DNA of 64,000 nucleotides from Corylus avellana (Eukaryota > Streptophyta > Magnoliopsida > Fagales > Betulaceae): the NCBI RefSeq assembly GCF_901000735.1, contig NC_081544.1, forward strand, positions 19,917,358-19,981,357, given 5' to 3'. The position numbers and the translations under genes are program-made. The first letter of the stretch is position 1, and each line of letters begins with the position of its first letter. This document shows, piece after piece, positions 22,974-33,890 of this stretch. A model generated the notes under the pieces. That model worked only from the letters and a program-made list of their open reading frames with translations, searched no databases and had not been told where the DNA came from.

Positions 22974-23061
22974 TGGTCCAAGATATTTAATGCATTCTTG
23001 CTGAAGCCTTGATCTCGGGCAATCTTTGAGATCAACCTCTTTGCCATCTCCAATGTCCAAG
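22974..23061 (-). pseudogene. single exon of an IQM (IQ-motif calmodulin-binding family) gene
   Basis: On the minus strand, a TTTGTGCAG acceptor is followed by LDIGDGKEVDLKDCPRSRLQ and QECIKYLGP, then a CCA/GTATGC donor. The 88-bp exon is intact. The DVGDGKE(V/I)-L-CPR-LQ-QCIKYLGP block is characteristic of plant IQM proteins. No flanking IQM exons are visible on either side, and a fragment of an unrelated gene lies about 430 bp away on the other strand. I infer a captured or relocated exon; a gene with very distant exons is less likely. Confidence 0.7.
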
Positions 23062-23069
23062 CTGCACAA

Positions 23070-23800
23070 AGTATATATATCAAGCTTTCGATTGACTCAT
23101 TGTTTTGATTAACACTAGGGATTCATACTATTTGCATGGGGTAGGAAACTATAAGAAAGCATACTCCATTGATCTGGCAACCTTACTTGTGATGTGTATG
23201 TATTGGAGGTATCTACATTTTAGAAAAACCCTCCTATCCAAGAGATAAAGGTTCATGCTAAGGGCTTGGATCAAAAGCCATCATGCTAACTAACTAACAT
23301 TCAATTATTTCCCCAGACATTCCATGCTAACATGTACTGGAGTTCCTTCCTTGTAATTATTCTCCCCTTTCATTCTAATTAGTGGTACTGTAGTCCTAAC
23401 AACCATTGACTAATTAGTTGCATTGTTCTTCTAACAGCAACTAAATCAATGTGAACATTGGATACATGAAGAAATAACAGAGTGGTTGAGGCTGTGATTA
23501 CATATGCATGTGGAGTTTTAAGAATATTATACTAAAATCATTTTAAGAATAGTTTCTTTTTATAATGTATATTTGTTTATGTTTATCTTATGCTTGGATA
23601 TAAATTGAAAACAGAGAATACTGTGAGAGTTGCATTTGAATCATGTTTAGCTATTGTTCTCTCATTCTCATAAGCTATGAAGGACAAAAATAAAATAATC
23701 AGCCAAAAAAAAAAAAAACAGTGCCTAGCTACCAATAGAAAAATGGCTGCGGGTCATCATCTGGTTATATATATATATATATATGCTTCTTTTTTTTTAA
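23070..23800. other. AT-rich spacer
   Basis: No credible coding region or RNA gene seen. Contains a poly-A run (23705-23719) and a (TA)n microsatellite (23766-23784). Confidence 0.6.
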
Positions 23801-23817
23801 AAAAAATTTTCACATAT

Positions 23818-24244
23818 CATTAGCGGCAACCTCTAAGTTGCCACTAATGATAGAGAAATAGCATTGTTGCCGCTAATGATAGAGGAATAGCGACGACTCC
23901 ATGTGGCCACTATTGACTTTTTTTTTTTTTTTTTTTTAATTTTCTTATATTATTAGCGGCGACATATAATTAGCAGCAACTCGGCGAGCTAATGATATAC
24001 CAATAGCGGCGATCATAGAACCATTTTGAACCTTTTTTTTCCGGCAAAAAACAAATTATTAACGGCAACCTAGGGTGGCCGCTAATGAGTTGTCATTAGC
24101 GGCCATTTTGAAAGTAGCCGCTATTTAGCATTATCGTTGAATTACTACCAGCCACAAAATAGTGGCCACGTGTCACCGCTCTTTGTAAATAGCGACAACT
24201 TTTTGGTCATTAGCGGCGACTTACCATAATTTTTGTAGCGAGTG
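23818..24244 (+). mobile_element. CACTA-like element terminus with TTAGCGGC subterminal repeats
   Basis: Dense direct and inverted copies of TTAGCGGC(A/G)AC or their complement (near 23820, 23866, 23953, 24002, 24060, 24098, 24211). It ends TTTTTGTAGCGAGTG, an inverted CACTCGCTACAAAAA variant of the CACTA terminal sequence. Short subterminal repeats of one motif in both orientations are typical of CACTA ends. The opposite terminus was not found, so the left limit is unknown. Confidence 0.6.
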
Positions 24245-24552
24245 AAAATAACTATTTTAAAATTGCACGTTTTGAAATTACAGACCTAAATGCTAAGGGA
24301 AATAAGCAGGAAATGGACGGTTTTAAAAACTAGTTTATCTGCTATTATTAATTTATGGCCTAAAGTAACTAGGTCACTCCAAAATTCATGCTCTGAAGGC
24401 ATTAGAGAATAGCATGTTAAATTGGTAATTTATTTTTTGGATTTCAAACCTAAGACTCCAAAATACGGATAAATTAACATTTACCAAAAACGTCAACGTA
24501 CAGCTCCAAAATGCAAGAGCTTCCAAGCAAAGGATTAATAAAAGGGCCTTAC

Positions 24553-24739
24553 CTACAGTGAACTTCCAAAGCTTGACGGAGCCGGAGGTTTCCCAGTCAC
24601 CCTCGTGCACTTCAACTCCGTGCACCTTGTCCGAGGAGATTATTGGAAGGTGCTGAATTTTGCGCTTTAGGATGTTGTAAAACTCATCGGCAGGGGACTT
24701 CATTTCAACTTCCACATCTTGCTTACCGGAAAAATCCAT
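24553..24739 (-). pseudogene. MLP-like protein exon 1, second exon missing
   Basis: Starts MDFSGKQDVEVEMKSPADEF and contains the family hallmark KVHGVEVHEGDWETSGSVKL before a GTAG/GTAAGG donor. Exon length (187 nt) and splice phase are identical to those of the MLP gene at 36702. Downstream on the minus strand the intron runs only about 300 bp before the CACTA-like end at 24244, and no exon 2 coding sequence is recognisable down to 21.5 kb. MLPs are small Bet v 1-fold proteins with a hydrophobic ligand cavity, often stress-related. No stop interrupts the exon, so exon loss, perhaps through the transposon insertion, looks like the disabling event. Confidence 0.8.
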
Positions 24740-24840
24740 TTTATCAACTAAAATATTCAATTAGTAAAATATTAAAATTATATGCATTAATTGGAGTTGA
24801 TATAATTAATACTAGCTAGTTTGGGTACCTCTTAATCTCT

Positions 24841-24853
24841 TATATATATAAAG
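24841..24853 (-). promoter_or_regulatory. TATA-box candidate of the truncated MLP gene
   Basis: On the minus strand CTTTATATATATA, about 100 bp upstream of the ATG at 24739. Confidence 0.5.
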
Positions 24854-24859
24854 CCATGT

Positions 24860-25109
24860 TAGCACAGCATGTTATTAAAGCAAATTATGTGGAGCCATGG
24901 TAGCACAATCTATTTCCAACTACTTATCAACGAAGGAAATTAAAGTGTCTTTTTGAACAGAAGTATGGATACGTGATTCACGTTAATTAGAAAACCTGTG
25001 GATGAAAATAGCTCCTCCTGATAAAGCTAAAAACACATTAATTGTGGGAATAATAGATATTTTAGCACGACCGAGGTCTTTACTGTAAAGCAATATAAAG
25101 TGTCTACAT

Positions 25110-25141
<32 letters not shown>

Positions 25142-26141
25142 GCCTGCACAAGATAAGGGAAAGTAGAATGAAATTTAAACTAGTGACCTCCTGTTTATGA
25201 GGCATGATTCCTAATCGATTAAACTACCCGTTGACAATATGTCATGGAAATCTAATAATTTGTTGTATGTAGAACTCAAAATTAGACACATTCGTTTAGT
25301 TCATGCTTATTCGAGAAAAGGAAATGGATTTGCAAAAAAAAGGAAATGAAAAAAAAAATAAATAAATAAGGCATAGTTGATTAAACGTTTGTGATATTTC
25401 TACATTGAAATTGATTATAACTTGTCATTGCAATTTGCAACATACTCATGAATGAGGCATAATTGATGGTGCTGGCAGGCATACCATTGACAGTGGGGAT
25501 CGGTGTAATTGGTGCTATAACGTGCAATGTTCAGCAAAATGGGCATAATTATTAATACGAGCCTACAAAAATCATAACAGCGCATACATAAGAGACCCTA
25601 ATCTTGCAAGCTACTTTTCGACTCGCGCACGTCAACCGAAAGTAGTTTTATTTGAGTGGTACTTCCCATATAAATCGCACTAATTGCTGTATAAATAAAG
25701 TGTTTTCATCATGTGGAGAACATAATGACTTTTTTTTTTTTTTGTTGGCTTGATTATCTTTCATATAAGATCGAATTGAGTTAAACTCACTGTAGATTTT
25801 ATCCCTAACAATAGGAAAAGGGGGAAAAATTACGAAAGCTAAGACTCAGATAATATGGATGCTGGTTGTCGTATTGTGATAAAAAAACCTTTTTGGTATG
25901 GTTGTTGATTGTTCCATGGTAAATTGCGCCACCGTACAGATCAAGATTTTTTATCGTGAGGGCCAAAACACGAATGATTGACTAAACTTAATTTTGATAA
26001 CAGTCTAGCATAATTTTTAGACTCAACTATTTGTGTGTGGTGATATGAATGAATATGCTTATATAATTGTCGTATCATATTCGGTATTTATACAAGTTTT
26101 CAGGGTGGGTAAACACAAGAATTATTTACCAAACCAAATTT
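24860..26141. other. intergenic spacer
   Basis: AT-rich, no coding region recognised on either strand. A T-rich tract (25729-25743) is present. The segment 26111-26125 (TAAACACAAGAATTA) recurs inverted at about 27733-27745, just outside the inverted-repeat element that follows. Confidence 0.5.
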
Positions 26142-27716
26142 AGGCTCTGTTTCATTCGAAGTAAAATGGTTTCGGCTGGAAAATATTTTTAAGAAAGTCA
26201 TTTTCTCTCCGAAAACATTTTACGGCGTTTAGCGCTCAAATGAAAAATCAAAATTTTTTTTTATATATATATTTTCATTAAATCATAATAAACTCTATAT
26301 TACGAAAATGTACCGACCAAGTCGTAGAGGTGTACAAACTGAGTCCTGCAAGGACCCCACTAGGACTCACCTGGGACCCCGCCTAGACCCTATCAAGACC
26401 CCATCGGGATCAGCCCGAGACCATGGCAGGAACTGCCTAAAATCCGATGGGGACATTTTTGTAATTTAGTGTTTACTATATTTATGCGTACACACCAAAT
26501 ACCGAAAAATATTTTTTACTGAAAACATTTTCCGACATTGGGGACCCGACCAGAACCCGCCTGATTTTCCGTACATGCCAATAACGGAAAAATATTTTCT
26601 AAGAAATCATTTTTTTAAGGAAAATTTATTTTCGACGAAAATATTTTCCGACGAGTCCCGGTCAAGTCTCAGGCAGGTCCGAGGAAGGTCCCTGCAGGTC
26701 CGGTTGGGTTTAGTTGGGACTTAGTCAAGTCCGAGGTGAGGTCCCAAGCGAGTCCCGATCAAGTCATAGGCGGGTCTCTGGCAGGTCCCGACAAGGTTCC
26801 GAGCAAGTCCCAGGCAGGTCCTAGTCAAGTCCTGGGCAGGTCCCGGGTGAGTCCCAGTTTAATCCCGGGCGGGCCTTAGTAGGTCTCGAGCGGGTCCTGA
26901 GCAGGTCCTGGAGGGTCTTGATCAAGTCCGAGCGGGTCTCAGTCCATTCCCAACAAGGTCCCAGTCAAGTCCCGAACGGGTCCGGGGTAGGTCCGGTCAG
27001 GTCCAGGTTAGGTCCTGGCGGGGTCCAGGGTGGGTCCGGTTGGGTCTTAGTCAAGTCCCGAGCGAGGTCCTAGGCGAGTCTTGGTTAAGTTCCGGGCAAG
27101 TCCTAGGTAGGTCTGGGCGAATCCCATTCAGGTCTGGTCGGATCCCGACGGGGTCTCGAGCGGGTCTTGGGGGAGTCCTGGTCAAGTCCTAGGCGAGTCC
27201 CTGCTAGGTCCCGAGTAGGTCCCGGTCAAGTCCTGGCGGGTATTGGGCAGGTTTGGACGGGTCCCGTTCAGTTTCGGTCGGGTCTCGGGCAGGTCCAAGC
27301 GGGGTCCCAAGTGGGTCCTGCGTGTGTCCTGGTCAAGTCCAAAGAAAATCTCGGGCAGGACTTGGTGGGGTCTCAGGCAAGTCCCAATCAAGTCTCGGCG
27401 GGGTCCTGCGCGTGTCCTGGTCAAGTCCCAAGCAGATCTCAGGCAGGTCCTGGTGGGGTCTCAGGCGAGTCTTGATCAAGTCCCGGCGGGGTCCTGAGCT
27501 GGTTTGGGCAGGGTCCGTTGATTTGAAAATTAGATGCTCAAAGTCGAAAAATGTTTTACGGTTTTCAAAACCGTAAACCATTTTCCGAAAATTAAAGAAG
27601 AATTTTCAGTTAAAAGGAAAATATTTTTCATTGACCACTATTTGATGTCGCAGTGAACACCATAAAATGTAAAAATCATTTTCTAAAACCATTTTACGTT
27701 AAAAGAAACAGAGCTT
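26142..27716 (+). mobile_element. MITE-like inverted-repeat element filled with a GC-rich minisatellite
   Basis: Left end AGGCTCTGTTTCATTCG with GTAAAATGGTTT behind it; right end AAACCATTTTACGTTAAAAG then AAACAGAGCTT: imperfect terminal inverted repeats of about 30 bp. Further GGAAAATATTTT and AAACATTTT(C/A)CGAC motifs mirror each other inside. No exact target duplication (CCAAATTT left, CAATTTCT right). No transposase frame. Between the AT-rich arms lies the roughly 1.2-kb minisatellite listed separately. Non-autonomous DNA transposon is the likely class; superfamily not assigned. Confidence 0.65.
26330..27520 (+). repeat. degenerate GC-rich minisatellite, GTCC(C)GGxxAGGTCC-type units
   Basis: About 1.2 kb of short diverged units built from GGTCCCGGGCAGGTCC-, AAGTCC- and GGGTCC-like words, spacing about 15-20 bp. 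Periodic in all frames, so the overlapping long frames on both strands here (27167-27581) are artefacts of the repeat. Higher-order similarity exists near the right end, where a segment with GGGTCCTGCG(C/T)GTGTCCTGGT appears twice (about 27312 and 27403). Confidence 0.85.
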
Positions 27717-27848
27717 CAATTTCTATCATACGTAATTCTTGTGTTATAATTAGCACAACAATCCTCGGATTGTCATGGTACTGTGTTATTTATTTATTTT
27801 TTCTTAATAGAGACCTTTTTATCTTTTTCAAAAAGATCTAATGCTAAT

Positions 27849-28737
27849 TGTTGTAATATTTGTTACAAACATTCATTTTTTAGTCACTTGAAAATGTTTT
27901 ATCATTTGATAATATCTTCTTAAAGGTTTTTATGAGAAATAAAAATCATCTTTAACCATTTTGGTTTATAACCGTTTGTATTTATTACTTGGTTATGAAA
28001 TATAACTTTTATGACCGTTTGTATTTATTAATTGATTATGAGTTATTAAATAAAAATTAGTTTTAATTGATTTTTATAGTTTTGACCGTTAGTCTTTAAC
28101 AACTTTTATTGTAGTTTGACCATTTGATTATTACCAAACGTTTTACCATTTTTTGGTGTTATGTCATTAACCCATTGATTTCCTTACCATTTTATAACCG
28201 TTTGGAGTTAATATGTTTTATTGCATTTTATAACAAGTTCTATGCTTGGGAGTTTTTTAACGTTTTGACCGTTTTGGTCATTAAGATTTCCTTTATGACA
28301 TACTTTCCAGCACTTGTATATATAAATATACTAATACATTGAAAGTAAGAACATATATGAGAGATAGAAGAAAATATCACTTGTTTCATGGCATATGCTT
28401 TATTGGTTTTTCTACAAAATAATATTTTGAAGTCCCTTATCAACTTTGACAATTGAGTTGTTCTATTACTCTTCGTTATTTGGAAGTGCGTCCTTAACGA
28501 AGGTAGACGCTATAGTCTAATCCTGGGAGGTTGCTTGTGAAAGGATCTAATTGCACCGAGTTATACACTCCGGGAGGCACGAATCAACCTTTAAAGATAA
28601 CGCTCTTGCGTGATTCTATAGCATTGTGAAATCTTTTCATACTCTATTTTCATCTCTTGTATTTTATTGTTAATATTTATATTGTAATTATTTTATATCA
28701 ATGAGAATTTGTGCAACATCCAAAATTATTTCCAACA
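27849..28737 (+). repeat. 5' LTR of the decayed Copia element
   Basis: 889 bp, close match to 32942-33885 with few substitutions. Lacks about 50 bases present in the other LTR at about 33477-33526. Contains CTTTGACAATTGAGTTGTTC and repeated ACCGTTTG(T/G)A-type motifs. Confidence 0.92.
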
Positions 28738-30700
28738 ATCTTAAAGGTTGATTATGATGGTTGCACAAATATTTTGATTAGTATCATAACAATAGTATTT
28801 AAACTTATAAGAAGGCAAATACTATAAGAGTTTGAAGTATGCAATTCGCATATGAGAAAGATAAAATCAAATATTTGAGTTGAAAGATTTTGTATTCATT
28901 TATCAGAAAAAAGAATTTAATTTATTGTGTAGTTGAAAATGAAAATATTTTGATTGTAAGAGTTTTCAATTATTTAAACTCAATTTATTGATTGTCAAAT
29001 AATCTTTTATTGTTGGGTTACTATTCTTACAATAAAAAGAGTTAAGCCTTTTTATGGATTTTTTAGAACTTAGCATTTTTTTGTTATGTTGTGCTAAGCT
29101 TGGCTGGAAAACATCCAAGTAAATTAATAATAATAACTTTGAGTGATTACTCATTTTTGTGATGGAGAAAAAACATAGGTATTGCTAATTGTGTGCAGAG
29201 AATACTATTTTGCTAAAGATTTTTGCAGGTAAGCACATAGTAAGAGGAAGAGATGTCGTGCGCGTATTGAGTCAATTGGTTCTCACGACGCCTAATTGGT
29301 ATGTGGTGACGACAATCTATTTTGGAAGATCTTGGAGTAAAGCTGTTGGCTCCGCTGTGAGTTTTAAACTCTGATTCATATGTCTTATTTTTTAAGACAT
29401 AATATACATTTCATTTATTAAAATGAAAAAAAAAAAAAATTGAAGTTATGATGGTGCTCCTTGATTGAATTAAAGCTAGTGCAAAATTTTATAATTACAT
29501 GAATTTTGTATATAATAAGTGGTGGCTTCTATTGATTCATCTATTTCAAAAAAGAAATAGTATCTAGCATTTATGTTAGCTATGACATGCTAGATTAGTA
29601 TAACCACTTTAAGTTATTTGGTAATTCCTCATATATATCATTCAGCTTTCAAATTTCTCTGACATGATGGTTCAGAATAAAATATATGTGATTATTGAGG
29701 TTCATTTGATACATGATAAATTTATCATATCATAAGAATGATATCATTGGCATATTTATTAAAATGAGCCAATAATAGTTGATTATTATTTGGCTGGGCT
29801 TGATACTTTGCATATTTATTGGGGCTTTAGTTAAAAATATTTTATTTTTAAAATCTTGATAGAACTTGAAATATGCAACCCCTATATATATAATATATAA
29901 GGATCATGTTGAAAAATCACAAGTGGTGATTAGTATTTATAAAACATCTTTAGAACTGTCAATTGACAAAAAAGAAAGAAGAGTAAATGATAGATCATAC
30001 TTATAGAAAAATGGGTTTATAGAAGTTATTTCTTAAAGTTCTTGTGAGCTATTAATGGAATTTTATTTTCTTGTGATTACTTGATTTATTTCATTCGGTA
30101 TGATAGATTTATACATGTAAATCTTGGCGAAATCAAGAAAATGAAAAGAACTGATGAATTCTATGATTGTCAATTTTTGGGCTATCCACCAAAGTGTGGG
30201 GGGAAAGCCTTTATTTTATTTGTCATATTCATAAGCATTGTTTGAAATACCTCGAAGTGTAGAGGTATTTGACAAATATTATGTTACCCAAAACCTAAAA
30301 TGAGAAAACTTGGTTTTAAAACCTATGATTGTGATTTTATTAGTTTTACATGTAATAGTTCATGCTATAGATTCCCTACTATCAAGAGTGATATTTCAGA
30401 TTACAATAATATTATTGAATCGAAAAAAAGGTTATTATCTTTGAGCATGTGTTCCTTTGAAAAATGAGAAAAAAAATTATTTCATGATTTTTTGGTGCTT
30501 CTAATAAAATTGTTGATGATATGTAAGAATTGAGAAGAAGCAAGCGAGCTAGAACGAAAGGAATTTCGGTATGGATTTTTTTGCTTATATTGTTGATGAT
30601 GATCCAATATGTTAGGTGAAGCAATTAAATCTATTTTTGATGCATTTTATTTATTTTTAATTTAATTGGTTAGAAGCTATAAATAATTGAAATCAATTAT
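28738..30700 (+). pseudogene. remnant gag to integrase region of the decayed Copia element
   Basis: Position between the 5' LTR and RT implies gag, protease and integrase, but the frames are heavily broken and AT-rich. I could not place domains with confidence. A segment before RT (about 30540-30575) reads LRRSKRARTKGI, resembling the R(R/K)SKR-type integrase-RT linker of this Copia class. Confidence 0.5.
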
Positions 30701-31500
30701 GTCTAACCTTGCTTGGGAACTCATTGAGTTACCTCCTAAGACCAAATCAATTGGTTATAAATAAGTGGTTAAGAATAAGCTTAAACCGGATGATACAATA
30801 GATAAGCACATGGTAGACTTGGTAGCTAAAAGCTACAAGTAAATGTATATGTTGATTATTTGATATTTATTTTCCGGTTACTAAAATTGCATCTTTTGGA
30901 ATGTTATTTGCCATTGCTTATATTTATAAATTTGTTGTACATCAAATGGATGTCAAAGTTATTTTTCTAAATGATGAAGAGATTTATATGGAGCAGCACG
31001 AGGGATTAGTAATCCCTGGTCAATAACATAAAGTGTGCAAACTAGTGAAATCCTTGTATGGATTAAAGCAAGCTCCTAAACAATGGCATGAATAGTTTGA
31101 CAAGGTGATGTTGTCTATTGCATATTTGATTAATGGTGCAAGTAAATATATAGCAAATTTTACAATAATGAATGTGTCATTATTTATTTTTTAATATATT
31201 GATGACTTGCTTATTTTGAACTAACATTGATGTTGTGCATAAAGTTAAATTATTTCTTGCATCTAATTTTGATATGTAAGACATAGGTAAAGCTAATGTC
31301 AAATTGTACATTAAAATTATTAGGGATAATGATTGCATTATTTTATCTCAAACATATTATGTTGAAAAGATGCTTAAAAGATTTGAGCATTTTTATTATC
31401 CACCTATGTCCACACCATATGATTCAAAAATACACTTGGTTAAGAATCATGGTGATGGTGTTTTTGCAAGAAAAATATGCATAAATCATTGGTAGCTTGA
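30701..31500 (+). pseudogene. remnant Copia RT
   Basis: Recognisable blocks in shifting frames: ELPPKTKSIGY (about 30727), NKLKPDDTIDKHMVDLVAKS (about 30772), VVHQMDVK, SLYGLKQAPKQWHE (about 31054), YSKFYNNECVI, then YIKIIRDNDCIILSQTYYVE and KMLKRFEHFYYPPMSTPYDS (31304-31495). The aspartate box area near 31195-31215 reads as ILMTCL in one frame and IDDLLI in another. Stops and frameshifts are frequent. Confidence 0.85.
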
Positions 31501-32100
31501 TGTTTTGACAAACTGTATATCCCTTGGTATTACATATATTGTTAATAAATTAAGTAGATATACTCATAATCATGGTATTGAGCCATTGTGATGCGATCTC
31601 TAAATTGTTGAGATTCTCAAAGGGCACAATTAATTTTGGTTTGTTTTATTGTGATTATCTTGCTATATTGAAAGGAATGCAACTGTATTATTGATTCAGA
31701 TGAGCAAAGCCTACTAATGGCTATTATGTCTTTACTCTGGCTGGAGGACTTATCTCTTTGAGAGTCTTCAAAAAGACTTGCATAGCAAGGTTTACTATGG
31801 AGTCAGAGTTAATTGCCTTGAAGAAGGCATGAACTGAAGATGAATGGCTAAAGAACCTATTAGTTAATTTATTTAATTTGCCTTTATATGCTAACATAGC
31901 TGGATCTATGTGTTTATTGTGATTGTCAGGCTGCCAAAGCTCGAGTAAAGAATTTATAATGAGAAAGTGCACAATAGTGTGAGGCAGCTTATTGAGACCG
32001 GTATATGTCCATGGACTTTGTGAGGTCATAAAAGATTTCTGCAGATTCTTTGACCATGCCACTAGCAAGAAGGCTAGTGAGAGAAGCATCGAGGTGGATA
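31501..32100 (+). pseudogene. remnant Copia RNase H
   Basis: In broken frames: a stretch ending NKLSRYTHNHG (about 31540-31580), [21 protein letters not shown] words near 31710-31750, [15 protein letters not shown] (about 31785) and a tail with RLVRE near 32065. The order matches Copia RNase H after RT. Confidence 0.7.
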
Positions 32101-32275
32101 GGACTAATACTCAAATCATGACACTGTGATTGATACCCAACCTCTGTGATTGATGATCCCATCAATGAGGTTTAATAGGAAACGAAGTCACAAGTGAAAT
32201 GAGGTATGGTACTGTCAATTTATGTTTATTAACTATCTTGTTGAGAAGATTAGTGATGAGTCCATCTCTATAGTA

Positions 32276-32649
32276 TAAGACAGTACAAGATGCAGAGTAA
32301 TTAAGGGTGAGCTTAAAGCTCTTAATAGGTCCATGGTCCCTACCTGTTGGGATGGGGTGTTCCTTACACGCACTCCTGATGGATACCACTTATATGAGTG
32401 TGGAGGTGCTATCTCCTATGAGACTTGGGTAAGTCTCTAGAGCGCTCATGAAAGCCATTTTATGGTGTAATAACAAAAGATGCATAATGAGTAAGGATGA
32501 GTTTAAAACTCTTAATGGGTCCATAGTCCCTACTTGTTGGGATGGGATGTTCTCTGTACACATTCTTGATGGACGCCACCTATGTGAGTGTGAAGGTGGT
32601 GCCGCCTCCTATGAGACTTTGGCTAGTCCCTAGAGCACTCATGAAGCCC
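32276..32649 (+). repeat. two-copy tandem repeat, unit about 180-190 bp, in the Copia 3' region
   Basis: CTTAATAGGTCCATGGTCCC (32321) recurs as CTTAATGGGTCCATAGTCCC (32501), and CTCATGAAAGCC (about 32445) recurs as CTCATGAAGCCC (about 32638). Lies between RNase H and the polypurine tract. Confidence 0.8.
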
Positions 32650-32931
32650 AGAGGCACATGGCCTGTATAAGGCGCCAACCCGCTATAGAACAATCCAATT
32701 TTCTTTATTTGATTTGATTTGACTTTTTGTTTATTTGATTTGATTTGATTTTTTGTTTTTGGAGAAAGTTATGTGGATGATAAGTTTGTTTAACTTGTGG
32801 ATTTGGTTAAAAGAGTTTAACTCTACCATGATTCATTAAGTTCCAACTTATTTATCCTAAGTGCGGTTAAAACTTTCGGGTACCACATCGATCCATGCTT
32901 TCAATCTCCTTTTATTCTAATGTTTGTAACA

Positions 32932-32941
32932 TGTGGGGGAT
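32932..32941 (+). other. polypurine tract of the decayed Copia element
   Basis: TGTGGGGGAT abuts the 3' LTR start at 32942. Confidence 0.7.
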
Positions 32942-33885
32942 TGTTGTAATATTTGTTATAAACATTCATTTTTTAGTCACTTGAAAATGTTTTATCATTT
33001 GATAATATCTTCTTAAAGGTTTTTATGAGAAATAAAAATCATCTTTAACCATTTTGGTTTATAACCGTTTGTATTTATTACTTGGTTATGAAATATAACT
33101 TTTATGACCGTTTGTATTTATTAATTGATTATGAGTTATTAAATAAAAATTAGTTCTAATTGATTTTTATAGCTTTGACCGTTAGTCTTTAACAACTTTT
33201 ATTGTAGTTTGACCATTTGATTATTAACAAACGTTTTACCCTTTTTTGGTGTTATGTCATTAACCCATTAATTTCCTTACCATTTTATAACCGTTTGGAG
33301 TTAATATATTTTATTGCATTTTATAACAAGTTTTATGCTTGGGAGTTTTTTAACGTTTTGACTGTTTTGGTCATTAAGATTTCCTTTATGACATACTTTC
33401 CAGCACTTGTATATATAAATATACTAATACATTGAAAGTAAGAACATATATAAGAGATAGAAGAAAAAATCACTTATTTTCTATCTAAGGCTAAGGCCGT
33501 ATAGTGTGTTGCAAAACACTTGTTTCATGGCATATGCTTTATTGGTTTTTCTACAAAATAATATTCTGAAGTCCCTCATCAACTTTGACAATTGGGTTGT
33601 TCTATTACTCTTCGTTATTTGGAAGTGCGTCCTTAACGAAGGTAGATGCTATAGTCTAATCCTGGGAGGTTGCGTGTTAAAGGATCTGATCGCACTGAGT
33701 TATACACTCCGGGAGGCATGAATCAACCTTTAAGGACAATGCTCTTGCGTGATTCTATAGCATTGTGAGATCTTTCCATACTCTATTTTCATCTCTTGTA
33801 TTTTATTTATTTTATTGTTAATATTCATATTGTAATTATTTTATATCAATGAGAATTTGTGCACCATCCAAAATTATTTCCAACA
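32942..33885 (+). repeat. 3' LTR of the decayed Copia element
   Basis: 944 bp, counterpart of 27849-28737. Has about 50 additional bases near 33477-33526, including AAGGCTAAGGCCGTATAG, absent from the 5' LTR. Confidence 0.92.
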
Positions 33886-33890
33886 CTAAT

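Larger units (their letters stand above)
27849..33885 (+). mobile_element. decayed Copia LTR retrotransposon
   Basis: Direct LTRs (27849-28737 and 32942-33885) start TGTTGTAATATTTG and end ATTTCCAACA. Flanking CTAAT on both sides (27844-27848, 33886-33890) is a 5-bp target duplication. Copia RT and RNase H remnants lie in the plus orientation. The sequence after the 5' LTR (ATCTTAAAGGTTG) does not look like a primer site, so a deletion there is likely. The 6.0-kb element is full of stops. Confidence 0.9.

Noticed and set aside
27167..27581. Overlapping open frames of 80-107 codons on both strands
   Set aside because: They arise because the GC-rich minisatellite lacks stop codons in several frames; products are low-complexity repeats.
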